Shown here piece after piece: positions 41,300 through 49,653 of a stretch of DNA of 64,000 nucleotides. The notes beneath the pieces were generated by a model. The model searched no databases and was not told where the DNA came from. It saw only the letters and a list, made by a program, of their open reading frames with translations. The translations under genes and the position numbers were made by a program. How positions within the stretch are numbered: position 1 is the stretch's first letter; each line of letters opens with the position of its first letter. The DNA comes from Bacillota bacterium (lineage in GTDB: Bacteria > Bacillota > Clostridia > Acetivibrionales > DTU013), in assembly GCA_023411575.1 (NCBI GenBank), contig JAEYOP010000020.1, positions 124,001 through 188,000 on the forward strand, given 5' to 3'.

Positions 41300-43003
41300 G
41301 TGAGGGGAATTGTTGCGGAAGTGAAAGGCAAATACGCCGTTATACTGGCACAGGACGGATCATTCCGGAAAGTCCGCGCCGTAAAAGGCATGATGATCGG
41401 CAGTGAAATCGAGCTGGACCGGTCCGCCGGAAAGGCCGGTGTCCTCCGGCTTGCAGTGCGTGCCTCCTCTATTGCGGCGGCAGCCCTTTTTGCAATAGGG
41501 ATCGGATACGGCGCCTACTGCTATACATTGCCCTATACCTATGTGGATGTTGACATAAATCCGAGCGTGGAGCTTACGGCAAACATGTTTGACCGGATCA
41601 TCAAGGTGGAGGCCCTGAATGCCGATGCGGAAAAGCTTCTTGTCGGACACAGCCTGAACAATACGAAGCTGGACAGCGGGGTCTCCCAGCTCCTTACGAT
41701 TGCCGTAGAGCAGGGCTATCTCAAAATCGCCGGCGAGGCGGTTGAGGCTGCGGAAAGTTCTTCGCCGGGCGCCATCCTTCCGGATGACGGCGGCAAGACG
41801 GAGGGACAGCCGGTCAAGCTGTCCGCCCCGGCAGTTGAAAACGCCGTACTGGTCACGGTTTCCAGTACCAATGAGGAGAAATCGGCGGAACTGAAAAAGA
41901 AGATTGTAGAAAAGGCCTCCAAGGAATTGAAAAAGAATAAGGTGCAATCGGATGTCCTCGCAGGAGAAGCCAGCGTTCAGCAGCGAGATGATGCCAGGGA
42001 GCTCGGCGTCACGCCCGGCAAGCTGGCGCTGATCGAGGGCGCGCTGGAGGACCAGCCCGAATTGAAGCTGGAGGACCTGAAAGGGTCCGCGATCAAGGAT
42101 TTGATCGAGAAAGCCCGGGATGGAAGGGCTGCGGGGAAAGGCCGACAGGAAGCGGCAAGCGGCAATTCGGGCGAAAAAAATCAGGCCGCGGGCGGCAAGC
42201 GTGACGAAAACCGGCAGAGCAATGCTGGCGCCGCGGGAAGCCTGCAGCCTTCGGCAGAAGGCGGCCAGCAGCCGTCAACGGCGCCGGAGGATACCCGGCA
42301 GCGGGCGGCCACAACGGAAAGCGCCATAAAGCAGGAGGCTTTGGCAGAACGGATAAAGGAATTGCAGAAAAACAGATCCTCTCTGTTTAAGAAGGGGCAG
42401 ACCTGGGACAGCCTCCGGGAGCCGAAGAAAAGCACGCTGACGGAAGAGGAACGGGAAAAGAAAAAGAAGGAAGAGGAATTGAAGAAAGCACAGGAAGAAC
42501 AAAGGACGCAGGAATTGAAAAAAGCGCAGGAAGAGAAAAAGGCACAGGAGGAAAAGAGAGCGCAGGAACTGAAAAAGGCCCGGCAGGACAAAATCGCAGA
42601 GGCTTTGAAAAAGGCTCAGGAGCAAAAGAAGGCCCAGGAACAAAAGAAAGCCCAGGAGCAAAAAAAGGCCCGGGAAGCGGAAAAGGCGCAGGAACAGAAG
42701 CGGTCCGGGAATGAGGACAAAGGCGATAACAATAGTTCCGAAAATAAAAAGCTTCAGCGGCAGAAGCTCAAGGACGAGCTTCTCAACCAGGGAAACGACA
42801 GCCGGGAGAAGGAAAGGAAGCCGTCCGACGCCAAACAGGAGGACAAGCCCGCTCAAAACAACCGGAACCAGACGATTCAGGACAAGACCCAGACCGGGGA
42901 TAAAAGCTCCGGTCCGTCAACCAGCCCGGGAAAAGGCGGTAATGCCGACAACCGCAATAACGATAACCGCAATAACGGAAAAAACAACAGGCCCGGCAGA
43001 TAG
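41300..43003 (+). CDS. rsgI: Membrane-bound anti-sigma factor RsgI with long charged C-terminus
   Basis: The 567-residue protein starts at GTG 41300 behind AGAAAGGGGGG. Residues 1-45 are the RsgI N-terminal SigI-binding domain (RGIVAEVKGKYAVILAQDG). One membrane helix spans about 53-75, followed by the conserved extracellular YVDVDINPSVELTANMFDRI domain (about 80-210). The rest is low-complexity: a Gly/Gln/Ser part and, near residues 390-475, a Lys-Ala-Gln-Glu-rich helical repeat (KKAQEEKKAQEEKRAQELKK), ending in an Asn-rich tail. No carbohydrate-binding or glycosidase module is visible, unlike many clostridial RsgI proteins, so the sensed signal is open. Confidence 0.9.
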   Translation: MRGIVAEVKGKYAVILAQDGSFRKVRAVKGMMIGSEIELDRSAGKAGVLRLAVRASSIAAAALFAIGIGYGAYCYTLPYTYVDVDINPSVELTANMFDRIIKVEALNADAEKLLVGHSLNNTKLDSGVSQLLTIAVEQGYLKIAGEAVEAAESSSPGAILPDDGGKTEGQPVKLSAPAVENAVLVTVSSTNEEKSAELKKKIVEKASKELKKNKVQSDVLAGEASVQQRDDARELGVTPGKLALIEGALEDQPELKLEDLKGSAIKDLIEKARDGRAAGKGRQEAASGNSGEKNQAAGGKRDENRQSNAGAAGSLQPSAEGGQQPSTAPEDTRQRAATTESAIKQEALAERIKELQKNRSSLFKKGQTWDSLREPKKSTLTEEEREKKKKEEELKKAQEEQRTQELKKAQEEKKAQEEKRAQELKKARQDKIAEALKKAQEQKKAQEQKKAQEQKKAREAEKAQEQKRSGNEDKGDNNSSENKKLQRQKLKDELLNQGNDSREKERKPSDAKQEDKPAQNNRNQTIQDKTQTGDKSSGPSTSPGKGGNADNRNNDNRNNGKNNRPGR

Positions 43004-43054
43004 TAAGCGGGATTGCGCAGGATTAAATATTACAAATAAATTACATAGCAAAAT

Positions 43055-43083
43055 ACCCTAAAAAAACCTCTGCTGGCAACGAA
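43055..43083 (+). promoter_or_regulatory. Candidate SigI-type promoter before the secreted protein gene
   Basis: ACCCTAAAAAAA (from 43055) and CGAAT (43080-43084) are about 19 bases apart. From memory, SigI promoters use an ACCC/A-rich -35 and a CGAA or CGWA -10. The site stands 35 bases before the start of the gene directly after rsgI. No convincing sigmaA promoter is seen in 43004-43117. Confidence 0.5.
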
Positions 43084-43117
43084 TTATTTACCATAAAACA
43101 ACCAGGGAGGTTTTTCT

Positions 43118-44548
43118 ATGAAAAAGGTTCTGAGCATTTTCGTAGCAATTGTATTTGTAATGACGGCCGGGGCCGGTTCGGCATTTGCCGACCGCGGCGG
43201 GAAAGACCATGGCAAAAAGGTGCAGGTCAGTCAAAAGCAAGTTTCCTTTAATAAGAACATGAACTTCAACATGAACTTTTATTTCAGGGACAGGCTTAAG
43301 GAAATGAAGGACCGGTATGTAAAGGCGAAGAACAGCAAGAATACGCAGGAGCAGCTTCTCAGGGACATAGCGGCTCTGAAGAAGAAATATTCCGACAAAT
43401 CGATCAGCGTATTTGTAAACGGCCAGGAAATCACCACGGTGGAAACGCCGGTCATCAAAAGCGGTAAGCTGCTGCTTCCCCTGAAGGCCATAGCAAAGGG
43501 ATTGAAGGCAACCTATACATACGATGAAAGCACGGGAACCGTAGTGATCACCAAAGGTTCCATAAAAGTAACCTTGAAGGTCGGAAGCAATGTAGCCATC
43601 GTTAATAACACCTCATTGAACCTGGAGTATAAGGTGGAGTATGATAAAAAGAACGGCGTTATGATCCCGCTGGGCCTCCTGGCCAAGCTTCTCAACGGAA
43701 AGTGCACCTACGACAAGGATTCCGGCACGGTAACCGCCGATGACGGCATAGTGAATATTAACGACAATACGACAGGCTCCGCCATCGAGCAATTCAATTA
43801 TGCCGGCGAATGGAGCTACGGGGCGCAGTCCGGCGCATACAACAACGACAACCACTGGGCTGTCACGACCGGCTCCACCCTGCAGTTCAAATTCAACGGA
43901 ACAAAGGTCAAGCTGTACGGAGCAAAGGCTCCCAACCATGGTATCGCCTACATATCGGTCGACGGAACGACCCCGGCTGCCATAGACTATTACAGCAGCG
44001 ACCGCAAAGACAACACCCTGATCTATGAGAGCACAACGCTGGATTCCAATAAAGAGCACACGATTATCGTTATCGCTTCCGGCTTGAAGAACACCAGCTC
44101 GTCCGGCATCGCAATTACTGCGGACAGAGCGGAAGTAACGCGATACGTCGCAGCGAATCTTGCCCTGAACAAGCCGGTAGCGGCAACCAGTGAATTTACC
44201 GACGGAACCACCACCTATTCGGCCATAAAAGCGGTCGATGGCAAAGCGGATACCCGCTGGTCAAGCGCATTTACCACCACCGCGGCAATCAGTGTCGATC
44301 TCGGCAGCGTAAATGATGTATCCAGGGTGAAGCTGAAATGGGAAACCGCTTATGCAAAAACGTATTCCATCCAGATTTCAACGGATGGAGCTAACTGGAC
44401 GGATGCTTCCGTAGTGACCAACGGCGACGGAGGGACGGACGAACTGGTATTTACCAGCACAAAGGCGCGCTATGTCCGGATGTCCGGCCTGGAAAGGGCA
44501 ACAGCCTATGGCTATTCCTTATATGAATTTGAAGTCTACTCCAAATAA
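43118..44548 (+). CDS. Secreted protein with copper-amine-oxidase-N-like domain and C-terminal discoidin-type domain
   Basis: The 476-residue protein has a signal peptide (MKKVLSIFVAIVFVMTAGAG, cleavage after SAFA near residue 24). Residues about 95-215 hold two repeats of the stalk-like amine-oxidase N-terminal domain (ISVFVNGQEITTVETPVI, LLLPLKAIAKGLKATY, and VMIPLGLLAKLLNGKCTY). Residues 225-345 form a beta-sandwich-like module (GEWSYGAQSGAYNNDNHWAV), and 347-476 an F5/8 type C (discoidin) module (LNKPVAATSEF, AVDGKADTRWSS, ARYVRMSGLERA). No catalytic domain is seen, so wall-associated sugar or surface binding is likely. GGGAGG precedes ATG 43118. Its place after rsgI and a SigI-like promoter suggests it belongs to that regulon. 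Confidence 0.85.
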   Translation: MKKVLSIFVAIVFVMTAGAGSAFADRGGKDHGKKVQVSQKQVSFNKNMNFNMNFYFRDRLKEMKDRYVKAKNSKNTQEQLLRDIAALKKKYSDKSISVFVNGQEITTVETPVIKSGKLLLPLKAIAKGLKATYTYDESTGTVVITKGSIKVTLKVGSNVAIVNNTSLNLEYKVEYDKKNGVMIPLGLLAKLLNGKCTYDKDSGTVTADDGIVNINDNTTGSAIEQFNYAGEWSYGAQSGAYNNDNHWAVTTGSTLQFKFNGTKVKLYGAKAPNHGIAYISVDGTTPAAIDYYSSDRKDNTLIYESTTLDSNKEHTIIVIASGLKNTSSSGIAITADRAEVTRYVAANLALNKPVAATSEFTDGTTTYSAIKAVDGKADTRWSSAFTTTAAISVDLGSVNDVSRVKLKWETAYAKTYSIQISTDGANWTDASVVTNGDGGTDELVFTSTKARYVRMSGLERATAYGYSLYEFEVYSK

Positions 44549-44570
44549 ATCCGTAATCTCTCAAACCACT

Positions 44571-44609
44571 GCAGCGAGGGGACGGTTTCCACAACCGTCC
44601 CCTCGCTGC
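44571..44609. repeat. Perfect 17-bp hairpin with GGGGACGGTT core
   Basis: Bases 44571-44587 are the exact reverse complement of 44593-44609 around a 5-base loop. No T-run follows on either strand. It carries the GGGGACGGTT core also found at 35259. It may serve as a terminator-like barrier after the secreted-protein gene or be a REP-type repeat. Confidence 0.7.
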
Positions 44610-44723
44610 GTCTATAATAAGCAATTTGAAGTGTATAAATTACACTATATTCAAAGATACTCCACTTTGGCTTTATACCGTTTTATTATATAATATCCGT
44701 ATTACGGTTTAAGGACGATATTT

Positions 44724-45494
44724 ATGCCCCATGATCTGCTTCACATTCTATTGATCGTTTGTCCCCTGGTCTTCCTGGCCGGCTTTATCGACTCCATTGC
44801 GGGCGGAGGCGGCCTGATTTCGCTGCCGGCCTACCTGTTTGCCGGCCTGCCGGCCCATCAGGCATTGGCGACGAACAAGTTTTCATCGACCTTCGGCACC
44901 GCGCTGGCCTTTTTCCGTTTTGCCGGAAGCGGCAAAATCCGGTACAAGGCGTCCTTACTGGCGGTCGCCGGCGCGCTTCCCGGATCGTTCCTGGGGGCGA
45001 GGCTGGCGCTGGCCTGCGATGAAGAATATTTGAAATACCTGCTTTTTGCGGTGATTCCGGTGATCGCGGCGGTAGTCCTGGTAAAAAAGGATTTCGGCGG
45101 GCAGGACCGGTCCGCGTCCGTGCCGGCGGCCAGGACGGCGGTGATTTCCTTCCTGGCCGGGTCGGTGATCGGAACCTACGACGGCTTTTTCGGACCCGGT
45201 ACGGGAACGTTCCTGATCCTGATCATGACCGGCCTGATCGGCTTTGACCTCACCACCTCCTCGGGCAATGCAAAGGTCGTCAACCTGGCGTCGAATGTCG
45301 CTGCGCTGGCAGCGTTTATCCTGAGCGGAAAGGTGCTGTACCTGGTCGGCATTCCCGCGGCACTGTCCGGCATGCTGGGCGGATGGCTCGGCTCCGGGCT
45401 TGCGGTAAAAAAGGGAGCCGGGGCCATCAAGCCGATCTTCCTGCTGGTGCTGCTCCTCCTGTTCGGCAAAATCGGCATCGATCTTTTCCGATAG
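44724..45494 (+). CDS. TSUP (TauE/SafE) family membrane permease
   Basis: This 256-residue protein has about eight hydrophobic segments. The duplicated TSUP signature is visible: GFIDSIAGGGGLISLPAYL near residues 20-38 and GTYDGFFGPGTGTFLILIM near 150-168. Such proteins export or import sulfite, sulfoacetate or other organosulfur anions; the substrate is not readable here. AAGGACG precedes ATG 44724. It stands alone, with a MITE-like palindrome starting 8 bases after its stop. Confidence 0.9.
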   Translation: MPHDLLHILLIVCPLVFLAGFIDSIAGGGGLISLPAYLFAGLPAHQALATNKFSSTFGTALAFFRFAGSGKIRYKASLLAVAGALPGSFLGARLALACDEEYLKYLLFAVIPVIAAVVLVKKDFGGQDRSASVPAARTAVISFLAGSVIGTYDGFFGPGTGTFLILIMTGLIGFDLTTSSGNAKVVNLASNVAALAAFILSGKVLYLVGIPAALSGMLGGWLGSGLAVKKGAGAIKPIFLLVLLLLFGKIGIDLFR

Positions 45495-45502
45495 CACAGT
45501 GC

Positions 45503-45703
45503 GTTGTGCTGGTTGACTTTATTCATTGCTCGGGTGTTTCAAGCTTAAGAGCCTGTAAATTCAGCCTTAGCTCAAAATCAAACGTACCTCGCCTTTGGGC
45601 CATAGTTGCTCGAGCAGGACGGTGATTTTGCTTGTACTTGCTCGGATTAACAGGCTCTAAAAGCTTTAAACACATGAGCATTCATAAAGTCAACCAGCAC
45701 AAC
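45503..45703. mobile_element. 201-bp MITE-like palindromic element
   Basis: The first 20 bases (45503-45522) are the exact reverse complement of the last 20 (45684-45703). The match continues inward with mismatches to GAGCCTGT (45549 region) and ACAGGCTC (45650 region), giving arms of about 55 bases, and the centre holds further partial symmetry around TGCTCGAGCA. No coding frame of merit and no transposase. Target-site duplication is not obvious. The remaining gap to 45844 shows nothing that I recognise. Confidence 0.65.
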
Positions 45704-45844
45704 GGGCTGATTCATTTCTGCAGGGCATCAGCGGATGCCCAAAAACATTTTGACTGCATTTTACAGGATGCTACACAAATTATCCGCCATCCTATTCGAG
45801 CAAACATACAGTGGGATTTGATCAGGGAAGATCGTGAAAGACCC

Positions 45845-45909
45845 TGTCAAAACTTTCTTCCCGGGCGCCACACAAAATGACAAAATTAGTACCGCCTGTC
45901 CGCTATAAT
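45845..45909 (+). promoter_or_regulatory. spoIIE promoter with Spo0A-type boxes and 21-bp spacer
   Basis: ATGACA (45877-45882) and a perfect TATAAT (45904-45909) are separated by 21 bases, the unusual spacing known for Spo0A-activated sigmaA promoters such as Bacillus spoIIE and spoIIG. Two 0A-box-like sequences are seen: TGTCAAA at 45845 and TGACAAA at 45878, 33 bases apart (about three turns), the second overlapping the -35. Confidence 0.7.
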
Positions 45910-45934
45910 CGGTGTGGACAAGGGGGTACGAAAG

Positions 45935-48313
45935 ATGAAAACTGCTGCTGTACAAATGAGTAAGGGCTCACTAAACGCCGACTTCCTGCGGAAGTTTTTC
46001 CTGCACCGCAACAAACTCCTGCTTCTGGTCTCTGCCTTTTTGCTGGGAAGCAGCAATATCGCAAATGGTGCATTCCCCTTTGGAGCCGCTTTTTTCGCCG
46101 CGGCTTCAGGGGTGGCGGGAGGCTTCCGGCTGGCGCTGGCTGCCGCCGTGCTGGCGGGTTCCGCTCTCCAGGGCTCCCTGGAACTGGTCTATATCAATGC
46201 CGCATGCATGCTTCTTTTTAGTGTATTTAGGATACCGCTGAAGGAATCGGCCGCCCGGTTCCCGATCAAGGCGGCAAGCCTTCTATTCTTATCCATGCTG
46301 CTTCCCCAGGTATTCCTGGCGGTATTGCAGGGCTTTTTGGCGTATGACGTCATGAATTCGGTATTCAGTTCCTTTCTATCCTTCGCTCTCTTTTTCGTCT
46401 TCCATTTTTCGGCGCCCCTCCTGTCGGGCGCCGTTAAAAAAGCCCTTTACACGGCGGAGGAAGCCATCAGCATTGCCATAACGGCTGCGCTTGTTTTATC
46501 CGGTATCGGCCCGTTCCAGCTATTGGGGTTTTCGATCCGGAATATTCTGTGCGTGGTTCTTTTGCTCCTGTTCTGCATGAAATGCGGTCCCGGAGTCGGG
46601 GCGGCCGCCGGAGTGGCTATAGGACTGATCACCAGCATATCCGGCGAAACCACGCCGGCCATGACTGGGGCCTATGCGCTTTGCGGACTGCTCGCGGGAC
46701 TGTTGGGCAGCCTGGGGAAGGCCGGCTCCGCCCTGGGCTTCATCATGGGCAACATGATCCTGGCCGCCTGGCTCAACGGCGCTTCGGAATCCATGCTGCA
46801 CCTGCATGAAATCCTTGTCGCGGTGTTCCTCTTTTTCCTCCTGCCCGGCAAGCTGATCCTCCTTATAACCGGCCCCTTCAAAAGGGATCTGTCGTTGTTT
46901 TCGGGCAAGAAGGGCTATTCGGACAGAATACAGGAAATCACGGCCAAAAGGCTGGAGCGGTTCTCGAAGGCTTTCCTGGAGCTGTCCAGAACCTTCGGCG
47001 AAATCTCCGGCGCGAAAATGCCGGCGGAGCGCCAGGACATCAATGTGCTGTTCGACCGGGTGGCCGACCGGATCTGCAGGGACTGCAGCCTATGCATGCA
47101 CTGCTGGGAAAGGAACTTTTACGATACCTACCAGGTGATGTTCAAAATCGTTGAAGACCTGGAATCGAAAGGGCGGGTGGAGGAAAGGGACATTCCGGTC
47201 TATTTCCTGGACAAATGCGCCCGGATTCATGATTTTGTCAACACGGTCAACAACATGTACGAATTGTTCCGGGTAGGGGTCGTCTGGAAGAGCAGGCTCA
47301 ATGAGAGCCGAAGCGTCCTGAGCCGGCAATTTGAAGGGATGTCCAGGGTGATTTCGGGGCTTGCCGGGGAGATCAACGCCGAAGTCTGCTTTTTAAGCCC
47401 GGTGGAAGAGGAAATCATCACCGCTTTGAACAATGCCGGCATAAAAGCGACGGAAGCCATGGTCTACAAAAATCCCTGGAACAAATACGAGGTCGGCATA
47501 ACCCATGATTCCTGCGGGGGCGCAAGAAAATGCGCGGCGGTGATCGATAAAATCGTATCGGAAGCCGTCGGCAGGAGAATGGTCCGGGAAACGGAAGAAT
47601 GTGCCCGGGGAAGAAGCGGCGCCTGCAATTTGAACTATACGGAGGCGGAAAACCTAAAGCTGACTACGGGCGTAGCCAGGCTTCCAAAGTTCGGAAGCGA
47701 GATCTCCGGGGACAGCTTCTCCTTTATGAACGGCGGGAACGGGAAATATACGCTGGCGTTGAGCGACGGCATGGGAACGGGATATGGGGCGGCGGCGCAG
47801 AGCCGGGCTACGGTCGATATGCTGGAGGGGCTCCTGGAATCGGGCTTTGACAAGGATATGGCGGTCAATCTCATCAATTCGGTCCTGGTCCTGAAATCGG
47901 AGGAGGATTCCTCCTGCACCATCGATTTGTCCGTGATCGATCTCTTCAACGGCGAGGTGGAGTTCATCAAAATCGGCGCCGCCCCCACCTATATCAAAAG
48001 GCCTGCAAAGGTGGACGTCATAAAGGCCGCTTCCCTGCCTGCGGGAATCCTGCCCGGAATCGATGCGGAATTGGCCCACCGGGAGGTCGCCGGCGGCGAT
48101 ATGCTGATCATGGTGACGGATGGCGTGGTGGACAGCCTGTCGGAAGATGAACCGGGAGAGAAAATCCTGATGAAGCTGATTCAATCCATCGAAAGCCTGA
48201 ATCCCCAGTACGTTGCGGATACGATCCTGAACGAGGCGAACCGTTGCTGCGGCGGCAAGCCGTGCGACGATTTGACCGTACTTGTGGCAAAAGTATGGGA
48301 AAAGCCGTCCTGA
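45935..48313 (+). CDS. spoIIE: Stage II sporulation protein E, membrane serine phosphatase
   Basis: SpoIIE dephosphorylates SpoIIAA to switch on sigmaF in the forespore and helps polar septation. The 792 residues comprise an N-terminal block of about ten membrane segments (residues 25-310), a central regulatory region (CSLCMHCWERNFYDTYQVMF near 388-407), and a C-terminal PP2C phosphatase (LALSDGMGTGYGAAAQSR near 604-621, MLIMVTDGVVDS near 723, CDDLTVLVAKVW at the end). AAGGGGGTACGAAAG supports ATG 45935 over GTG 45914. It has a Spo0A-type promoter and is separated from tilS-hpt-ftsH here by 13 kb that are not in the Bacillus order. Confidence 0.96.
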   Translation: MKTAAVQMSKGSLNADFLRKFFLHRNKLLLLVSAFLLGSSNIANGAFPFGAAFFAAASGVAGGFRLALAAAVLAGSALQGSLELVYINAACMLLFSVFRIPLKESAARFPIKAASLLFLSMLLPQVFLAVLQGFLAYDVMNSVFSSFLSFALFFVFHFSAPLLSGAVKKALYTAEEAISIAITAALVLSGIGPFQLLGFSIRNILCVVLLLLFCMKCGPGVGAAAGVAIGLITSISGETTPAMTGAYALCGLLAGLLGSLGKAGSALGFIMGNMILAAWLNGASESMLHLHEILVAVFLFFLLPGKLILLITGPFKRDLSLFSGKKGYSDRIQEITAKRLERFSKAFLELSRTFGEISGAKMPAERQDINVLFDRVADRICRDCSLCMHCWERNFYDTYQVMFKIVEDLESKGRVEERDIPVYFLDKCARIHDFVNTVNNMYELFRVGVVWKSRLNESRSVLSRQFEGMSRVISGLAGEINAEVCFLSPVEEEIITALNNAGIKATEAMVYKNPWNKYEVGITHDSCGGARKCAAVIDKIVSEAVGRRMVRETEECARGRSGACNLNYTEAENLKLTTGVARLPKFGSEISGDSFSFMNGGNGKYTLALSDGMGTGYGAAAQSRATVDMLEGLLESGFDKDMAVNLINSVLVLKSEEDSSCTIDLSVIDLFNGEVEFIKIGAAPTYIKRPAKVDVIKAASLPAGILPGIDAELAHREVAGGDMLIMVTDGVVDSLSEDEPGEKILMKLIQSIESLNPQYVADTILNEANRCCGGKPCDDLTVLVAKVWEKPS

Positions 48314-48390
48314 GGCGAAGGAAAGGGAAAATTTTGCATAAAACCGGCGGATCTTCACAAACTATAACCATTCTACTTGTGGAGGAGCCT

Positions 48391-48738
48391 ATGGTTGCCG
48401 GTGATACCAAGCGCGTGATTGTCATCAAAAACATTGCCTCGAATCTGATCGAGGAAGCCATCCTGATTTTGAAAAACGAGCCCGGAGCGGCTGTGGAAGG
48501 GCGGTCCGAGGCTACGGACCGAAGCCGGGCGGCTTATAAAAGCGATCATATATTGAAAGAAGCGGAAAGCATCATCCATCAATACATAAAGGAGAACGGT
48601 CTCGCAGTGAAGGGCGGAAGGCGGAAATTCCGGCGTTTCAGGCTGTTCCCGTTCCGTGTTTCGGTCAACGTGCTGATAAACTGCCTGCTGGTGGCGGCGC
48701 TGGCTTTTCTGATCTTTATTGTCTGTACCGTAATTTAA
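48391..48738 (+). CDS. Small predicted membrane protein, unknown function
   Basis: I do not recognise this family. The 115-residue protein starts MVAGDTKRVIVIKNIASNLI, has a charged middle with a helix (DHILKEAESIIHQYIKENG), a basic KGGRRKFRRFRLFPF stretch and one C-terminal membrane helix (VNVLINCLLVAALAFLIFIV), so it should be tail-anchored with the body in the cytosol. The frame is open from 48244 inside spoIIE, but GTGGAGGAG supports ATG 48391. It follows spoIIE by 77 bases and may share its transcript, which would make it a sporulation-linked protein. Confidence 0.7.
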   Translation: MVAGDTKRVIVIKNIASNLIEEAILILKNEPGAAVEGRSEATDRSRAAYKSDHILKEAESIIHQYIKENGLAVKGGRRKFRRFRLFPFRVSVNVLINCLLVAALAFLIFIVCTVI

Positions 48739-48763
48739 AACCGTGATTTAAATTTTCTTTTTC

Positions 48764-48792
48764 TTGCGTATTCTAAAAGGTTGTGATAGAAT
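48764..48792 (+). promoter_or_regulatory. sigmaA promoter of rpsF-ssb-rpsR
   Basis: TTGCGT (48764-48769), a 17-base spacer and TAGAAT (48787-48792) with an extended TGA just before the -10. Confidence 0.65.
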
Positions 48793-48810
48793 ATTGCTTC
48801 GGAATCCTTG

Positions 48811-48861
48811 CTCTGCACTCAAGTTGCAGGGCCGTTTAGTCCAGAAGGAGGTGAAAGTCGA
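48811..48861 (+). promoter_or_regulatory. Candidate S6:S18-type leader of rpsF
   Basis: A hairpin CTCTGCA (48811-48817) with TGCAGGG (48825-48831) is followed by GGGCCG and TTAGTCCAG before the ribosome-binding site. Many bacteria autoregulate rpsF-rpsR through an S6:S18-binding hairpin with a CCG motif. The match here is by eye only. Confidence 0.35.
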
Positions 48862-49149
48862 ATGATGAACAAGTATGAATCCATATTCATCATCAATTCC
48901 GACATAGGAGAAGAGAATACCAAGGCGCTTGTGGAAAAATTCAAGAGCCTGCTTGAAACTTCAGCCCAGTTGGAAAGCATTGATGAATGGGGAAAAAGGA
49001 AGCTTGCCTACACAATTGCCGACAAGAACGAAGGATACTACGTGCTTGCCAATTTCAGCGCAGAATCCGAATTTCCGCGTGAGCTTGAAAGAATTTACAA
49101 GATCACGGATGGAATAATCAAGTATATGATTATCAAAAAAGAAAAATAG
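48862..49149 (+). CDS. rpsF: 30S ribosomal protein S6
   Basis: This 95-residue small-subunit protein has the S6 pattern MNKYESIFIINSDIGEENTK, WGKRKLAYTIADKNEGYYVL and LERIYKITDGIIKYMIIKKE. AAGGAGGTG precedes ATG 48862; ATG 48865 next to it is equally possible. The longer open frame would run through the leader hairpin. It leads the conserved rpsF-ssb-rpsR operon; S6 binds S18 encoded two genes later. Confidence 0.96.
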   Translation: MMNKYESIFIINSDIGEENTKALVEKFKSLLETSAQLESIDEWGKRKLAYTIADKNEGYYVLANFSAESEFPRELERIYKITDGIIKYMIIKKEK

Positions 49150-49158
49150 GGTGAATGT

Positions 49159-49608
49159 ATGAATAAGGTTATTTTGATGGGCCGGCTGACCAAGGACCCG
49201 GAACTGAGATATACCAGCAATAACAACACAGCCGTTTGCAGCTTTGCACTCGCGGTGGACAGGCGTTTTTCGAAGCAGGGCGAGGAAAAGCAGGCCGATT
49301 TCTTTAACGTTGTTGCATGGAGAAACCAGGCGGAGTTCTGCAGCAAATACTTCAACAAAGGACTGAAGGTGGTTGTCGTAGGGAGCCTGCAAAACAGATC
49401 CTGGGACGACAATGAAGGCAAAAAGCACTACATCACGGAAGTCATTGCCGATGAGGTCTATTTTGCCGAAAGCCGCAAGAGTGAAGGCGGAGCGCCTTCC
49501 TACAGACCGTCCGGGCCTTCGGGCTCCGGAGCCGGAACGCCTTCGGCAGGCGGACCGTCCGACGGCGGCTTCTATCCGATGGATGAAGACGATGAACTCC
49601 CGTTCTGA
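49159..49608 (+). CDS. ssb: Single-stranded DNA-binding protein
   Basis: SSB coats single-stranded DNA at replication and repair sites. This 149-residue protein has an OB fold (MNKVILMGRLTKDPELRYTS near 1-20, then FFNVVAWRNQAEFCSKYF), a Gly/Ser/Pro-rich linker and the acidic partner-binding tail DEDDELPF. It lies between rpsF and rpsR, the normal Firmicutes arrangement. Confidence 0.97.
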   Translation: MNKVILMGRLTKDPELRYTSNNNTAVCSFALAVDRRFSKQGEEKQADFFNVVAWRNQAEFCSKYFNKGLKVVVVGSLQNRSWDDNEGKKHYITEVIADEVYFAESRKSEGGAPSYRPSGPSGSGAGTPSAGGPSDGGFYPMDEDDELPF

Positions 49609-49653
49609 TAACCTTGAACGAAGCAGTATTTTATGAAAGGAGGCGTGATTTAA

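Noticed and set aside
42440..42720. A short-period repeat that could look like a CRISPR or satellite
   Set aside because: It is the degenerate KAQE-type codon repeat inside rsgI, without equal repeats or spacers.
45632..45880. A short plus-strand frame after the MITE-like element
   Set aside because: Its start lies in the palindrome arm and it runs through the Spo0A boxes of the spoIIE promoter without a coding pattern.
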